Shown here in pieces: positions 53,259-64,000 of a stretch of DNA of 64,000 bases (its first letter is position 1; every line of letters starts with the position of its first letter). The notes under the pieces were generated by a model. The model was not told where the DNA came from, made no database searches, and was given only the letters and a program-made list of their open reading frames with translations. Made by a program: the position numbers and the translations under genes. Source of the DNA: Fonsecaea monophora (taxonomy: Eukaryota; Ascomycota; Eurotiomycetes; Chaetothyriales; Herpotrichiellaceae); the NCBI RefSeq assembly GCF_001642475.1, contig NW_019173943.1:310001-374000 (forward strand), in the 5' to 3' direction.

Positions 53259-55085
53259 CTGGTGTCTTGGATCACTTCGTCATTTCTTGACGTCTGCAGG
53301 CTTGATCGACTTCCTCGGCGCATGGTTTTACCCTTCTACTGAAGAGCACGCGCCTCTGCGACAGCGGGAAAATACTGATCAGGATGTGTACAACCCGAGC
53401 CGGTATCTCTAAGCCTCCAATGATGGTATAGCTAGCTGCGTTAGCTCATGGGATGGTATCACAAGGAAACCCTGTGGCTTTGCCTGAGCCAGGACCAGTC
53501 AACAACACGACCTTTGCCAGGTTCGAGCGGCTCAAGGGAGACCCCTTGACATTACGAAAAGAAATTGCTGGTGTATCACAGGCATCAATGCAGCACAATC
53601 GGCGAATGAGACGTCAGAACCCGTCAAACCACTTTCAATCTTCTGGACCGCATTCTCTTGACGTCGGTTTCAAACCATTTTGTTCTTCCACCACTCTATA
53701 TCGACATCGACAACGGACAACGTTTTGAGCTTCAATCAATACCGCTGCAGCTTGGTCCATTCCATCCGCGGCCAACTGATCAACTGCAAAACCTCCCCAA
53801 GAGAGTAGGTGGGACAAGTGTGGGAGGACAAGTAACAGGTCCAGTCTTGCTGACAGAAAGACAAACAGGACACCTCCTTTGTCCACTGAACCATGTCTCG
53901 CGAAGAGACCAACTTTAACATGGATATCTCAAAAGAGCATGCCAAAAGTCTTCAGAGCCAGGGCAAAAGCTCTCAAAGAGCTCGAGGTCAACATGCTGGC
54001 AGTGGGAGTCTTGACGAGATTCGACTTCCGGGCAAAGAGGAAGAGCAACTGATGATTGTCTTGTCTCTCTAGCTCTCATGAGGGACCATTACAATCACAC
54101 TGGATGGCTTCCCACTGTCCTCGTCAAAGCATGCTACAACATGGCAGTAGGGAGAAATAGATTTCATCCCTTGGTCGATAGATGATCATACTATTCTAGC
54201 CTATGTGCCTATCTATGTACGTACATACTTGTCGTATCTCCATACCCTATTTTCCGAGCCCGACTAACAAGGTGTTAAGGAAAGAAGCGTGCCACTTGTG
54301 CCTACCCTAGTTCCTGATCGCAGGAGCCCCCTCCTCTACCTCTTATGATATCAGCTTCTGGGGACCGTAGCCTCTCTTACTCTTTCACGTTTTCGCTGTC
54401 GCGGAAGAAAGCTGTGTGTTGGGAGGAAAAAGGCTTAGTTTGGGGAGATAAGTCCGTCGCCATTCAATTGCGTGTCAAGAAGATCGGAAAGAACAGAGAG
54501 ACGTCTGTGATCTCGATCTATTACAGCACACCTACCCAATCGGGGCAGATTAGAATCAAGAAAGGGACATGATGTTTCTCGCCTCTGTTCTTCAATGCCA
54601 TGCCCGACGAGGCTCAATACCACTTCCAGCCCCATGTGGGATCCGGAGTCTTGTCAGACCAAGTGGAACAGGAAAAGAAGACGAAGAGAAGGTCACTGCT
54701 TGGGTTGTTTCAATATTGTTTTTAAATCTTCATTCTCATTCCTCTTTAGAAACTATTGCTTTTGTGGTAAATTTTTTGTTGCCTTGAAAACACAAATATC
54801 TCGGGACCACGAACTCGGAACTCGCCTTCGCTAAATATGCTCATGCTGCTGGAAGATCGCGCCAAAAGAGATGCAAACCGCAGAGACACACCATGTATAT
54901 ATATATCACAATTTCGCCTTCCTTGCCCAAAAAAAACAGAACTCATACATGGACTCCGATGGTTGGTTTTTGGATTCATCCTGCTTGTTGTTCCATCTGT
55001 AGCTTTTCTTTACTCCTCTACCCTAGCGGACTGGGGCGGGATAGAGTGTATAATTATTCCCTGTGAGACGAATGAGGTGTGCTGC
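53259..55085. other. Intergenic, 1.8 kb, convergent
   Basis: It lies between the APH-fold gene and the bestrophin-like gene. Short frames only. No recognisable protein, repeat or RNA gene. Confidence 0.45.
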
Positions 55086-56552
55086 CTAAACCGCTTCAGC
55101 GGCCATTATGTCTCGGGTCTTGGTCTCCTGGACAGGCGGTGCGCCTCGATCCGTTATCCCCTCGCTGTTGCTCTCGACTTGGGCCTTTGCGCGCTCAAAG
55201 TCGACCGACGTCGCTGCCGTGGTGGCTTTGGCACGCAGGGCACTTCGGATCTCGGCCACGGACCGGTCGTTCCACAGCTCGTAGTCGCTCATGCTCAGCG
55301 GGAAGAGCACCTTGTTGTTCGCGGCGGCGATGAAGCTCTCGGTATTCGGCGCCGGCATGCTCGTCAGCACGTCAATGTCGGACGCCAGTTCGCGGCAGTA
55401 GTCGTCGAGCGGCAGGTCGTTGACGTCGACGCCAAAGGGGTTCTCAATCTCGTACCCGATCGCCGCCAAGCCCAGGATGATGTACGCGGCCAGCACCACC
55501 CCGAATATCGTCACCCACCCGAGCTTGCTGTAGATCTGGAATGGTAGCGTCAGGATGTACACCCACGTGATCTGCGAGATGGAGATCGAGTACGCGATCG
55601 GCACCGGCGTGTTCAGCACCCGTTCCGTGCCCGTCAGGATGTCGGCGAGCTGCGCGATGCTGTTCATCACCGTCGTCTGGTGGATCGGCAGCGTCAGTTG
55701 CCCGTTGCTGCACACCTCGTCCAGGTACGCTCCCAGGTAGTTGAGGATCTCGAGCGGCAGGTTGCCCAGGTTGTCCCGCGACCGCTTGATCAGCTTGCGC
55801 GGGTTCGACTCGGCGAACGACACTCCCAGGTACTGCCCGGCGGCTTTCCACGAGCTGGCTCGCTTGGGTTGCAGCTGGCTCTGGTCTGCCTCACTGGCCA
55901 GGGTGTGCAGGTTCCCAATCAGCGGTTGCAAATCCGGGTAGTCGGTCGAGGGCTCAAACCGGAGTCGGTGCTTCAGGGCCACGGCGAAAGCGTTGATGAG
56001 GTTCAGCGCGGTCAACTTGGCCAGTAGCTCCGACTTGCCCTGTTCCTCGCTCACGGAATGTCGTTCCTTGGTGTGAATCCAGATGATCCTCGCCAGATTC
56101 CTCGATGTTACAATCAACTGTGCCCAGTATTTCCGCCCCTCGCTGTATCTTTCATAGGCCGTCGTCGACCGGAACGACAACGCCAAACTGACCACGAAAC
56201 CGGTGATGGTGAGGAGGACCGAGTCAAATACCAGCTCGTACACAAACTTGTTGATGCAGGTGAACAACGTCGCCCAGCCGGCCACGAACGCGAGCGGCAG
56301 GATCATCTTGGGCAGCACACTACCGTGCAGACGCGCAAACCAGGGCCATTTGGAGTGATGGTTCATGTCCCGGGGTCCGACAAAGAGGTCTTCAATATCG
56401 AGTGAGGTGTGTGTGGGAGCTCGGAGTGCCAGTGGTTTGAAGTTGGTTACTCGACCGGGGGAGGCCATTGTTTTAGGGTCGTACGAGGACGTTGAAGATC
56501 CGAAGTCGTTGACCTCGAGTTTGAGGTTCTTGGGTGTCCCCGGTTTAGTCAT
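55086..56552 (-). CDS. Bestrophin/RFP-TM-type anion channel family protein
   Basis: A single exon of 488 residues from ATG 56552; the frame extends to 56576 only from a GTG. After a hydrophilic N-terminus of some 80 residues there is SVLPKMILPLAFVAGWATLF (TM1), FDSVLLTITGFVVSLALSFR followed by STTAYERYSEGRKYWAQLI (TM2 and the conserved RxxxAYxRxxEGRxxW-like stretch of the UPF0187/bestrophin family), and two C-terminal hydrophobic segments (ITWVYILTLPFQIYSKLGW, VTIFGVVLAAYIILGLAAIG), followed by NPFGVDVNDLPLDDYC, the bestrophin-typical NPFGxDxxDLxLD motif. Fungal members are thought to be anion channels of plasma membrane or organelles. There is a possible intron in the 5' leader ending at TTCAG just before the start. 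Confidence 0.9.
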   Translation of the reverse strand: MTKPGTPKNLKLEVNDFGSSTSSYDPKTMASPGRVTNFKPLALRAPTHTSLDIEDLFVGPRDMNHHSKWPWFARLHGSVLPKMILPLAFVAGWATLFTCINKFVYELVFDSVLLTITGFVVSLALSFRSTTAYERYSEGRKYWAQLIVTSRNLARIIWIHTKERHSVSEEQGKSELLAKLTALNLINAFAVALKHRLRFEPSTDYPDLQPLIGNLHTLASEADQSQLQPKRASSWKAAGQYLGVSFAESNPRKLIKRSRDNLGNLPLEILNYLGAYLDEVCSNGQLTLPIHQTTVMNSIAQLADILTGTERVLNTPVPIAYSISISQITWVYILTLPFQIYSKLGWVTIFGVVLAAYIILGLAAIGYEIENPFGVDVNDLPLDDYCRELASDIDVLTSMPAPNTESFIAAANNKVLFPLSMSDYELWNDRSVAEIRSALRAKATTAATSVDFERAKAQVESNSEGITDRGAPPVQETKTRDIMAAEAV

Positions 56553-58503
56553 GTCGAACAGGTGAGCTGAAGACACTGTATAGTAGAATTATAACCTCCG
56601 CAGGTACAAGTTCGACAGAACTTGTGTTTTGTAAGGTGGCAAAGAGATATTAACGAGAGCGGTGATCAACACCCATAGAAAGGACAAACACACAGGGCAG
56701 AAAAGCAACCACGATGGCAGAACAACAGCTTTTGACGGATCGGCTGGGGGAGAAGAACGAGACTTTTGACTAGGGACTGAGGTGCAAGAAGAGAAAAAGA
56801 ACAACGGTCAAGGCTGCGACACGAGGAACATAACCCTGGTGAGGCACTTTAGTCCATGTCTTATGTAACTTTGGCATCCCCTTCCTGGTGCTTACTCCGT
56901 AGGTACCAGTGCGGATGAGAAACGAAGTGCTGCATCCACCTCGCATAGCATGGTCGACTTCCCCGAGAAGACTATAGCACCATGGGATACCCACTGGGGG
57001 CCGACTAGGTAGCGCCATTGAGGGGTGTGCTGGGGTCGAGAACAGAGGAAATTTGTCGAACACGAATAGCCAAGATGTCGAAAAGAGTCTGGAAACTGGA
57101 GCTGAAATGGAGCTGAAACATGACCATAGCCAATTGTCCCGGAATGCAGAACGCTCATTGCCTGGAACATTATTCGGTCTTGGACGTTGGAACACACGCC
57201 GTTGAGCAGAACTGGTCAACGGCCTGCATGATTCCACCGGGGCAATTGCAACGCAGCGTGCCTTGAAACAAGGAGTACATTAAAAGAAAGGACCAAAGAG
57301 GCAAGGGACAAGACTTGGTATTGAGTGCCTCGTATTGGTAGTTGGTTCAACGGTTAGGGGGCAAAACTCAAGCTTCTGGGTGGGCGGCGGTTCCCCTTGT
57401 GTCGAAGAAAAGACGGAAAGGTGCTTTGCCTCGTCCTGGTACAGTGGTACTTGGCTTTGCCAATGGGCTTCTGTGTTGTGTGATCGAGAAAAGGGAGGGA
57501 ATTGACCACGCGGCCAGGCCAACCAGCCAGGTTCCACTCAGCTGTTGGTCTCCATGGCGGAATCGGGATGCCGGTACCAGCCGAGGGTCTGGAGGGACTC
57601 GCAATTAGAAACGAAAAAGGGCATTCGCTTGCAAGTCCGCTGTCAGTCAGTTCGTGACAGGAGCCCAATGCTGGTGGTTATGCAGTTGAGCGGCCTGACT
57701 TCGTTCGATATGTACCTCGTTGTCTGCATTCTGCTGAGCTGGTCAACATCAGCTGCTGCAAGCCTGACATCAGACATTGTAAGAGAAGGATTGCCAGTAC
57801 GAATAGGACATGTGTGCAATGTGCCACCGGGACAGTGGCCAGCAGTGTTCCTTGTATAGAGAGAAAATCTTCTCGATAAATGGTGGAAAGACGTCTGGGG
57901 TGCGGATTTGTTATAGCATCCAGATTCTTCCATCTCTTGAGTACAGCTTCTCAGTTACGGGTTCGGCGTTCACAAAAGATCGACGCAGATCATCTCCTCT
58001 GTTGTGCAAATGGGGAATTTCGGAGGGATTTGGGGGATCTGGGCCTGTTTCCGGCACTCTTCCGGCCCCCTTGGGATCGTGAAAGAGCTGATGAAAAAGG
58101 GGGCGTAGCTGATTCCAGCTGCAGAATATGAAGCGGGTGGGAGGAAGTGACACTTCGGTGGCTTGTTGCGCAACGCATCTTTTCATTCGCAGGAGGCAAA
58201 GGAACAAAGGAGGAGGAGGAGGAGTAGGATGGACCGTTGAACTTGCCCTTTTCGTCCTTTGTCTATACAACTAAAACCCTCAACTACAAAAGCATCCTTG
58301 ACAACCTCACCGGCGCTCGTCTCATCTCATCACTCGTTACTCGTCGCTTTAGGCCACCCTCGTTTTATGTATGATGCAAACATCGCTATTGTCACTCGCT
58401 CGAAGGTGACACATTCTTTCTTTTCTAACTTTTTACCCCAATCCATGTCCTCCCTCTGCCATCCCGTCCCTCGCTACTGGTCCCCCTCCCTGTGACGATC
58501 ACC
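56553..58503. other. Divergent intergenic region, 1.95 kb
   Basis: It separates the bestrophin-like gene from the GT25-like gene. Several overlapping short frames (57342-57608, 57810-58082) have no recognisable product; they lie in mixed frames on both strands. The 58190-58230 stretch is purine-rich (GGAGGAGG). Confidence 0.45.
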
Positions 58504-59805
58504 ATGCTCTTCTCTGCGCCCACGCGGCTCAACTTTATTGTCGTCGGTCTCGTCATTACCGCTTTTATCCTGTTCTATAGCTCCTTTCGCCCTCCCCGCC
58601 CCGAAGCGCAAGATGTCCTTGATTCTGCAGACGCAGACGCAACCCCTACCCTCCTCGAGGCCTCGCAAGCGTATTCTCCTCCCAGAAAGACCCAGACCGA
58701 CGAGGTAGCGTACCGGGTTCAACCAGATGACTTCGCCCCTCGAGTGCAGAATGAAACACTGGGCTTTCAAGAGATATACATGATTTCATTACCTGGAAGG
58801 ACGGACAAGCAAGATGCTTTTGCCATGCAAGCAGCCTTCTCCGAAATCTCTTATACACAAGTGGATGGAGTGTACGGTCACGAAGTTCCTGTCAAGGCAC
58901 TACCTCACGTATGTTGCCGGACGGAGAAAACACATTTTGAATGATCGCTAAACAGTGAGCAGACCATGAGCCAAAGTGCCAATGTCATCGGTTGTTGGCG
59001 CGCACATTTGAATGTCTACCAGAAAATGGTGCACGACAAAGTTTCGTCAGCTCTGATCTTTGAGGATGACGCCGATTGGGACGTCTCTCTTAAGGAGCAA
59101 CTGGTCCAGTTCGCCCGAGGCTCGAGATTCATCACCAACACTTCAGAGGATGCATTTTCCCATTCGCCGTATGGGCATGATTGGGATATACTGTGGATTG
59201 GACACTGCGGCACTTGGGTTCTTCCATCCGACAACCGTCGATTCTTTGTCATCCCAGACGACTTCACCGTCCAGCCGCCTGAAGCTCGCGTCGATAATGT
59301 CGACCAACCCGACATGAGTCACTGGGAAAGCGGCCCTGATGGCAACAACCGCACGAGAATAGTCTTCCATTCAGAAGGAGGAGTCTGCACGGCGGCATAC
59401 GCCATTTCCCAAAAAGGCGCACGGAAAGCTCTCTACTACCTCTCCATGATACCCTACAACAGCCCAGTGGACTGGGGTTTGGCCACTCTGTGCAAGAACA
59501 AAGAGTACGAGTTCAACTGCGTATCGCCATGGCCGCAACTCGTTGGGGTCTCCCGACCAACAGCGAACACGGCCAAGTGGAGCGACATCGGATATGGTCC
59601 GGACTCGGAGAGAGTGGTCGAGGAAGGGAGCTCGCTGCATCTGGTCTATCCCATGCGGCAAAACATTCCCAACTTCCTGCATGGAAAAACGGTATTCCGC
59701 AGTCAGTATCCTGACATCGCACCACCGATGAGTATCAAGGAGATTGGGAAGGCGGTGGGTCACGTTGAAATCCTGGAACCTCAGCCTCTACCCGAACACG
59801 GATGA
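58504..59805 (+). CDS. GT25-like glycosyltransferase, type II membrane protein
   Basis: Exons 58504-58908 and 58963-59805 (54-bp intron) give 415 residues. A short cytosolic tail MLFSAPTRLN is followed by FIVVGLVITAFILFYSSF (signal anchor) and a Pro-rich stem, so a Golgi type II topology is predicted. The catalytic domain has IYMISLPGRTDKQDAFAMQ (the opening strand of family 25), GCWRAHLNVYQKMVHDK and ALIFEDDADWD, the EDDA/DxD-like metal site, then GAYA-like AAYAISQKGARKALYYL, typical of GT25 (beta-glycosyltransferase family including collagen galactosyltransferases and LPS transferases). Acceptor and donor cannot be told. A GT32 gene lies 1.4 kb downstream in the same orientation. Confidence 0.88.
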
Positions 59806-61239
59806 TTCGGGACAAGGAATGTTTCGTCCTTGAGCACCACTTGAATACCGCCGGAACTCGACTTTTTGACTGCCCAGTCGTTCGTACCAAAACCTCCAAC
59901 TCATTGATGGTGGTCGCCGGACGAAGCCGCCGCTATACACCAGTCACAAGCACGATGTCGAGTTGCCACAGCTGCAGGCAGGTCAGACTCCTTGAGCGGC
60001 ATCCCACCTCACCTTCAAACCGGCTCTGTTGAGTGTGGTGGAGTCTGTGCAGTCTGTGCGAGTTCCAGAAACACGGCAAAGACCCCTGCCGCTCCCGCTC
60101 ACCGCACCCGCCTCGAGACATGATGCACCCCGAGCTTGCAGCTCGCCAGTCAGCGCAATACCCGGTCGGCGATTGAATTGCACCATATGAAAATCTCGGA
60201 TCGTCTTGGGTATATTTGAGATCCGACAGCCGTAGATGATTCCGGCTAGGCGAAAAAGTTTGGACAAGAAACCTTTGGATTTTGTTTTTGCATAGTCGAG
60301 CGATACCCCTTTTCTTGGTTTAGATGCAGCAATTGACGATTTCTACGCGGTATTGGTGTCTGAATAATCGTGGGCTACGATCTTCGGGTATTCTCCTATC
60401 ACGGCTTTGTTCCCCTCTCTGACGCGTAGCGACGAGAGACGCGTACGGGAAAATCTAGATCGGTGATCGATCGGTAAACACAAACTAGGCAGGATGAGTG
60501 TCTAGTCCATTCCTGTGATTGGGACCTGGACTTTGCTAATTATGTGGTCGATTTGCGAGGTCCGAAACTCCCCCCTTTGGACGCAGGGATCAGGGATCAA
60601 GTTTGTTGCGCAACCATTCGGCCTGTGCCTGCGCCATGGCCTGCGCCAGTCCCTTTTCCCACCCACAACCACAGCACAGCACAAACAAAAAGCACAACCC
60701 TTGCAATCATCAGCCGAAGCCTGAGATCCCTCCGACCCCTCTCTGTAACAGGTCAGCGCCAGCCACGGCTCCGACCCAGAGTACAAGTACCCAAAAGTAT
60801 TTGGCGGAGGCCGAGAACCCTCGTTCCAGATACAGTAAATACCATGGCCTATCCCCCCAAGCCCACAGTTTGCCCCTGAGCTTGTCCGACTCTGGAAGAA
60901 TTAGGCTTTGGTCTGAGATATGCCAGAGTCTTGGTCTTTTTCTCCCTTGCTGGGCCGCGCCGCATCATTGGGGAACATGTGTCAATTATTCGTGCGAGCC
61001 TTGGAAATTCGAGATGCTTGTCCTTGTCCCTAGCTAATTCCCTTTTGCTCGGTGCAGCTGGTCTGATGCTTCCCAACTCACCGTCGCTCCTTCAGTTGAC
61101 CTCTCTTTCTTTGAGAGACTTGGGATCCCATAAAGAGCAGCAGCTGTGTGTGGGAGGAAATCATTAACACACAGACCTCGCCCTCCTTTTCGGCCCCCCC
61201 TCCTTTTCCATCCAGTCCCGTCCTCTCGATCCTTCAGCA
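59806..61239. other. Intergenic, 1.4 kb
   Basis: It lies between the two glycosyltransferase genes. Short frames only. The last 70 bp, pyrimidine-rich, is a likely leader of the GT32 gene. Confidence 0.5.
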
Positions 61240-62471
61240 ATGGATCTGAACCCCTCGTCTCGGAATGGAAACCCTCTACAACAACTCTACGGGTCGCGGC
61301 GGTCATTACGCTGGATCGTGTTGCTCGTGCTCGCGGCCCTCGCCATCATTTATATGACCGGAACGACCTATGAGCCCTACAGCGCGGCCGGAGGTGGCGG
61401 GACTAGCTACTCATCATCCTCATCGGGGTTTAAACATTCACACAAGAAGCAGGCGAAAGCCCTGAGTCCGGTGGATTTGATGAAGAGACCCATCTCCCGC
61501 GACCTGCAGACCATCCCCAAGCTGATGCACCAGAGCTGGGCGTCAACCGAGCTGCCTGCCAAATTCGAGCGCTGGAGTTCGACGTGCAGGCAACAACACC
61601 CGGACTGGGAGTGGGTGTTGTGGACGGACGAGGACAATGAAGAGTTGGTCCGGACACATTTTCCCTGGTTGCTGAAGACATACCTGGGTCTGCCCAGCGT
61701 CATCTACCAGGCGGATTTGGTGCGCAATCTCTACATGTACATGTTTGGAGGGTGAGTACTTTGGGAATACAAACATGCGCAGAGGTTGAGCTGACCGATG
61801 GGTGCAGGGTGTATGCTGATTTGGATGTTGAATGTCTCCGACCTGTCGACGAGATGTTTGCTCAATACAACGTGACGACCGCGTCGCACGCCAAACCCAA
61901 ACCACAATCTGCCCAGAACATGCTGAAGAGTGGTCGAAAAGCCTTCTTTGGCAGAATGGGTACCGACCACGGCTCCTCCAACTCGATCCCCAACGCCTGG
62001 ATGGCTTCGACGCCCGGTCACCCCTTTTTCCTGATCGTGCTCGAGTCGGTCATGAAGAGGATGACGGAAGAAGGGGACATGGACAACGTGGAAGGCATCA
62101 CGGGTCCAGGAAAGCTGTACGACATGATCAACGAATACCGCCAGGAGGACAGCAAATGGGCAGGGGAGGCTCTGGACAAGCACGTGTCCAAGAATCCCAC
62201 GGCAAAGCAATTCAACCCGCGCAAGGGATTGAAACATACCATCGAGGTGCTCCCTTTCCAGTACATTTACCCGTACTCGTGGGAGCGAGACGGCGAGGCT
62301 TATCGAGAGGTGTGCTGGGCTACCAAGGAGGCCTTCAACGCCGAGCGATGCAAACAGCTCCTCGCCACCGATCACTGGCCGAGTTATACAATTACCTACT
62401 GGAGTCACACCTGGACGAGTGGCGGTCATGACGACGGCAATGTACAGAAGCTTGAAATGGCCGATCGATGA
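61240..62471 (+). CDS. GT32 alpha-1,6-mannosyltransferase-like (OCH1 family), type II membrane protein
   Basis: Exons 61240-61751 and 61808-62471 (56-bp intron) give 391 residues. The N-terminus has a basic tail and the anchor WIVLLVLAALAIIYMTG, followed by a Gly/Ser-rich stem. The catalytic domain has IPKLMHQSWASTELPAKF (the family 32 opening), WEWVLWTDEDNEELV, SVIYQADLVRNLYMYMFGG and, restored by the splice, VYADLDVECLRP with the DxD metal-binding pair; ASTPGHPFFLIVLESV and TGPGKLYDMI follow. This is the Gly_transf_sug/OCH1-like order. Family members use GDP-mannose in the Golgi, for N-glycan outer chains or for sphingolipid (MIPC) synthesis. Exact substrate cannot be decided. Confidence 0.92.
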
Positions 62472-63730
62472 GGAAACAAGGGGTAGGGGTCGATTACGGA
62501 GCCAGCATATAAGACATTTACGTGCGCGCCCAGGGAGTTGGAATGTTTTTTTGATGAAGGTTTGTACCTGGATGGTTCTATCCCCTGGCGAGGATTTTCG
62601 TTTCTTGGAGTACAAAAAGATGTCTTCTTTTTTGGGGCCAACTTTTTTTGTTTTTGTTAACGAAGATCATTAGATGAGAGTTTTTGTGCCGGCTAGGATT
62701 TTTCTTTGGTCGTGATATTTTTTGCGCGGCGTCGGGGAATGGAGGAAGGAATCTATATCTCTGTGTATATCATCGGCATGTCATCGTCGTTGTTGTCGGT
62801 GTCTTGTTTTTGAGAGAGGGGAGAAGGGCAGAATTAGGGGTATGGGTTGACAAGATGAAGAAGTCCGCGTTCTCAGTCCCAGGTGTCAGTTGTCTGTCTC
62901 GTCCTGTTGGATGATAGACAGTGGAAAACGAACTCAGATCAATGAAATAATAGAAGTATGGATCTTATGGGTTGTAATACCAGACGTTTCTACTATTGAG
63001 CATTCAAGCCTTCTCCACTGGTTTTTGAATGAATAAAGGAGGGGAAGAGGTTGACGGAGAAAAGAATACCGCCTATGTATCGTATCTTTGTCTTGCCCTG
63101 GCCTCGCATTGGAGGGTAAAATTGATTGTTCAGTTCTGTTCTGTTCAGTTCGGCCATTCTCCGCTATCCCGCTGTACCGAGTACTGTGATACCCGTTATC
63201 TATCCAAGGTATCCAAGATGAACCGTTTTCTTGCAGTGCTCGAGTCTCTCATCTCGTTGTCCTGATATCGTCGTCCCTCTTCGAGTAGGCTTCCATCTGG
63301 TTGATAGCTATATCCGGGCGATTGGTGGTTGTGGACGAAGTTGGTATTTCTCTCACTACACAGCACAGTACAGAACAGTACAGCACAACACAGCAGTTGA
63401 AGAGTGCATTCAAGTCGTATATGACCGTGTATGTGATCAGCTTGAAGAAGATCAATAGATGGTGATTGAGACGAACCAGGGACTGATACATATCTACGCT
63501 CTCTATCCTGCATCTCACATAACTATTACTGAGTGACTGACTGGTCTGTCGGAGTTGACCACTCGATCTCTCATATATAGTCGATAGAATCCGCTGCTGG
63601 GGTTTATTGGAGGAGGGCAGAAAAGGAGGGCAAAAAGCAATATCAACATATCAACATATCATTATATCATTATATCAACACAAACGGCTTACACACACAC
63701 TCTCTCTCTCTCTCGGGTACCAAAAGCAAT
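62472..63730. other. Intergenic, 1.26 kb, with simple repeats
   Basis: It contains T-rich stretches (62630-62730), complementary TTCTGTTC/GAACAGTAC-type words at 63129-63150 and 63361-63385, and at 63640-63712 TATCAACATATC repeats followed by AC and CT dinucleotide runs. The latter lie directly before the hydrolase start. No gene recognised. Confidence 0.5.
63695..63713 (+). repeat. AC/CT dinucleotide tract before the hydrolase start
   Basis: ACACACACACTCTCTCTCTC-like run ending 18 bp before the ATG at 63731; probably part of the 5' leader. Confidence 0.7.
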
Positions 63731-64000
63731 ATGCCTTTTCTCGAAATCTCCCCCTCGGTGCGCATCAACTACACGATCCACCAGCCCTCCACACCGACAG
63801 AAAAGCCGTGGGTCGTCCTGATCAACGGCCTCGCCGACTCGCAGACCACATGGGCCGCGCAGACCCCGGCCTTTACGGGTGCGGGATACACGGTGCTCAC
63901 GTACGACAACCGCGGCATTGGGCTGTCGTCGCGGCCCGAGAGCGACGACGAGGTCTACACGGCCGAGACCATGGCGGAGGACCTGCGTATCCTGGTCACA
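63731..64000 (+). CDS. Alpha/beta hydrolase, N-terminal part (cut by window edge)
   Basis: Ninety codons run from ATG 63731 to the window end without a stop: MPFLEISPSVRINYTI is the first strand, WVVLINGLADSQTTWAAQ holds the oxyanion-hole strand-loop, TVLTYDNRGIGLSSRP is the conserved strand with the DNRG turn, and TMAEDLRILV starts the following helix. The pattern is that of the 3-oxoadipate enol-lactonase/epoxide-hydrolase-type alpha/beta hydrolases. The nucleophile elbow lies beyond the window, so activity and substrate cannot be assessed. Confidence 0.9.
   Translation, partial: MPFLEISPSVRINYTIHQPSTPTEKPWVVLINGLADSQTTWAAQTPAFTGAGYTVLTYDNRGIGLSSRPESDDEVYTAETMAEDLRILVT

Noticed and set aside
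63129..63385. Complementary TTCTGTTC and GAACAGTAC tracts as a possible hairpin
   Set aside because: The arms are low-complexity and imperfect with a spacer over 200 bp; chance pairing of simple repeats is more likely.

Overview
The window is nuclear DNA from a filamentous ascomycete (Pezizomycotina). The signs are compact genes with introns of roughly 50-230 bp that have GT..AG ends and CTRAC/TACTAAY-like branch sites, a Zn2Cys6 regulator with a fungal-specific middle domain, DUF3074 and AIM9-like fungal families, and OCH1-type and GT25-type glycosyltransferases. Placement below subphylum cannot be fixed by eye; a black-yeast-like (Chaetothyriales) or other Eurotiomycete/Dothideomycete origin would fit, but this is only an impression. 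I find 23 protein-coding genes (two cut by the window edges), and no rRNA, tRNA, CRISPR array or transposon. Exon joins were worked out by hand from splice consensus, reading phase and family alignment from memory. Every complete multi-exon model gives a coding length divisible by three.

Region 1-8.9 kb is a small oxidoreductase locus: the N-terminus of an NAD(P)-dependent epimerase/reductase, a five-exon PRISE-type enone reductase, two divergent classical SDRs and a six-exon Zn2Cys6 transcription factor. The palindrome TTCG(G/C)CGAA lies 174-287 bp upstream of each of the four enzyme genes, and a paired copy forms a 13-bp inverted repeat between the last SDR and the regulator. I did not see the exact 9-mer elsewhere in the window. 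This looks like a co-regulated catabolic or tailoring cluster with its own cis-element, and it is the most interesting feature here.

Region 9-27 kb is mixed: a membrane protein with a C-terminal HPD (J-like) motif, an AIM9-like APH-fold kinase, a double-hotdog thioesterase-like protein, a two-domain Na+/Ca2+-type exchanger, a 4CL-like acyl-CoA ligase ending in a PTS1-type AKL, GAR transformylase (ADE8) and a second, intronless PRISE-like reductase with a clear TATA element and a GGCCGAT inverted repeat upstream. Region 27-39 kb is largely housekeeping: a C2-domain protein, CDC6/Cdc18 divergent from a UBA-UAS-UBX cofactor (UBXD7/Ubx5 type), a GCK-III STE20 kinase and a DUF3074 protein.

Region 40-64 kb holds a KP-43-like intracellular subtilase, a cytochrome P450, a 3-hydroxyisobutyrate dehydrogenase-family protein, a carboxymuconolactone decarboxylase-family protein, an APH-fold protein with a changed catalytic motif, a bestrophin-like anion channel, two type II membrane glycosyltransferases (GT25-like and GT32) and the start of an alpha/beta hydrolase. 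Intergenic spaces are long (up to 2.6 kb) and carry simple repeats but no recognisable mobile element.
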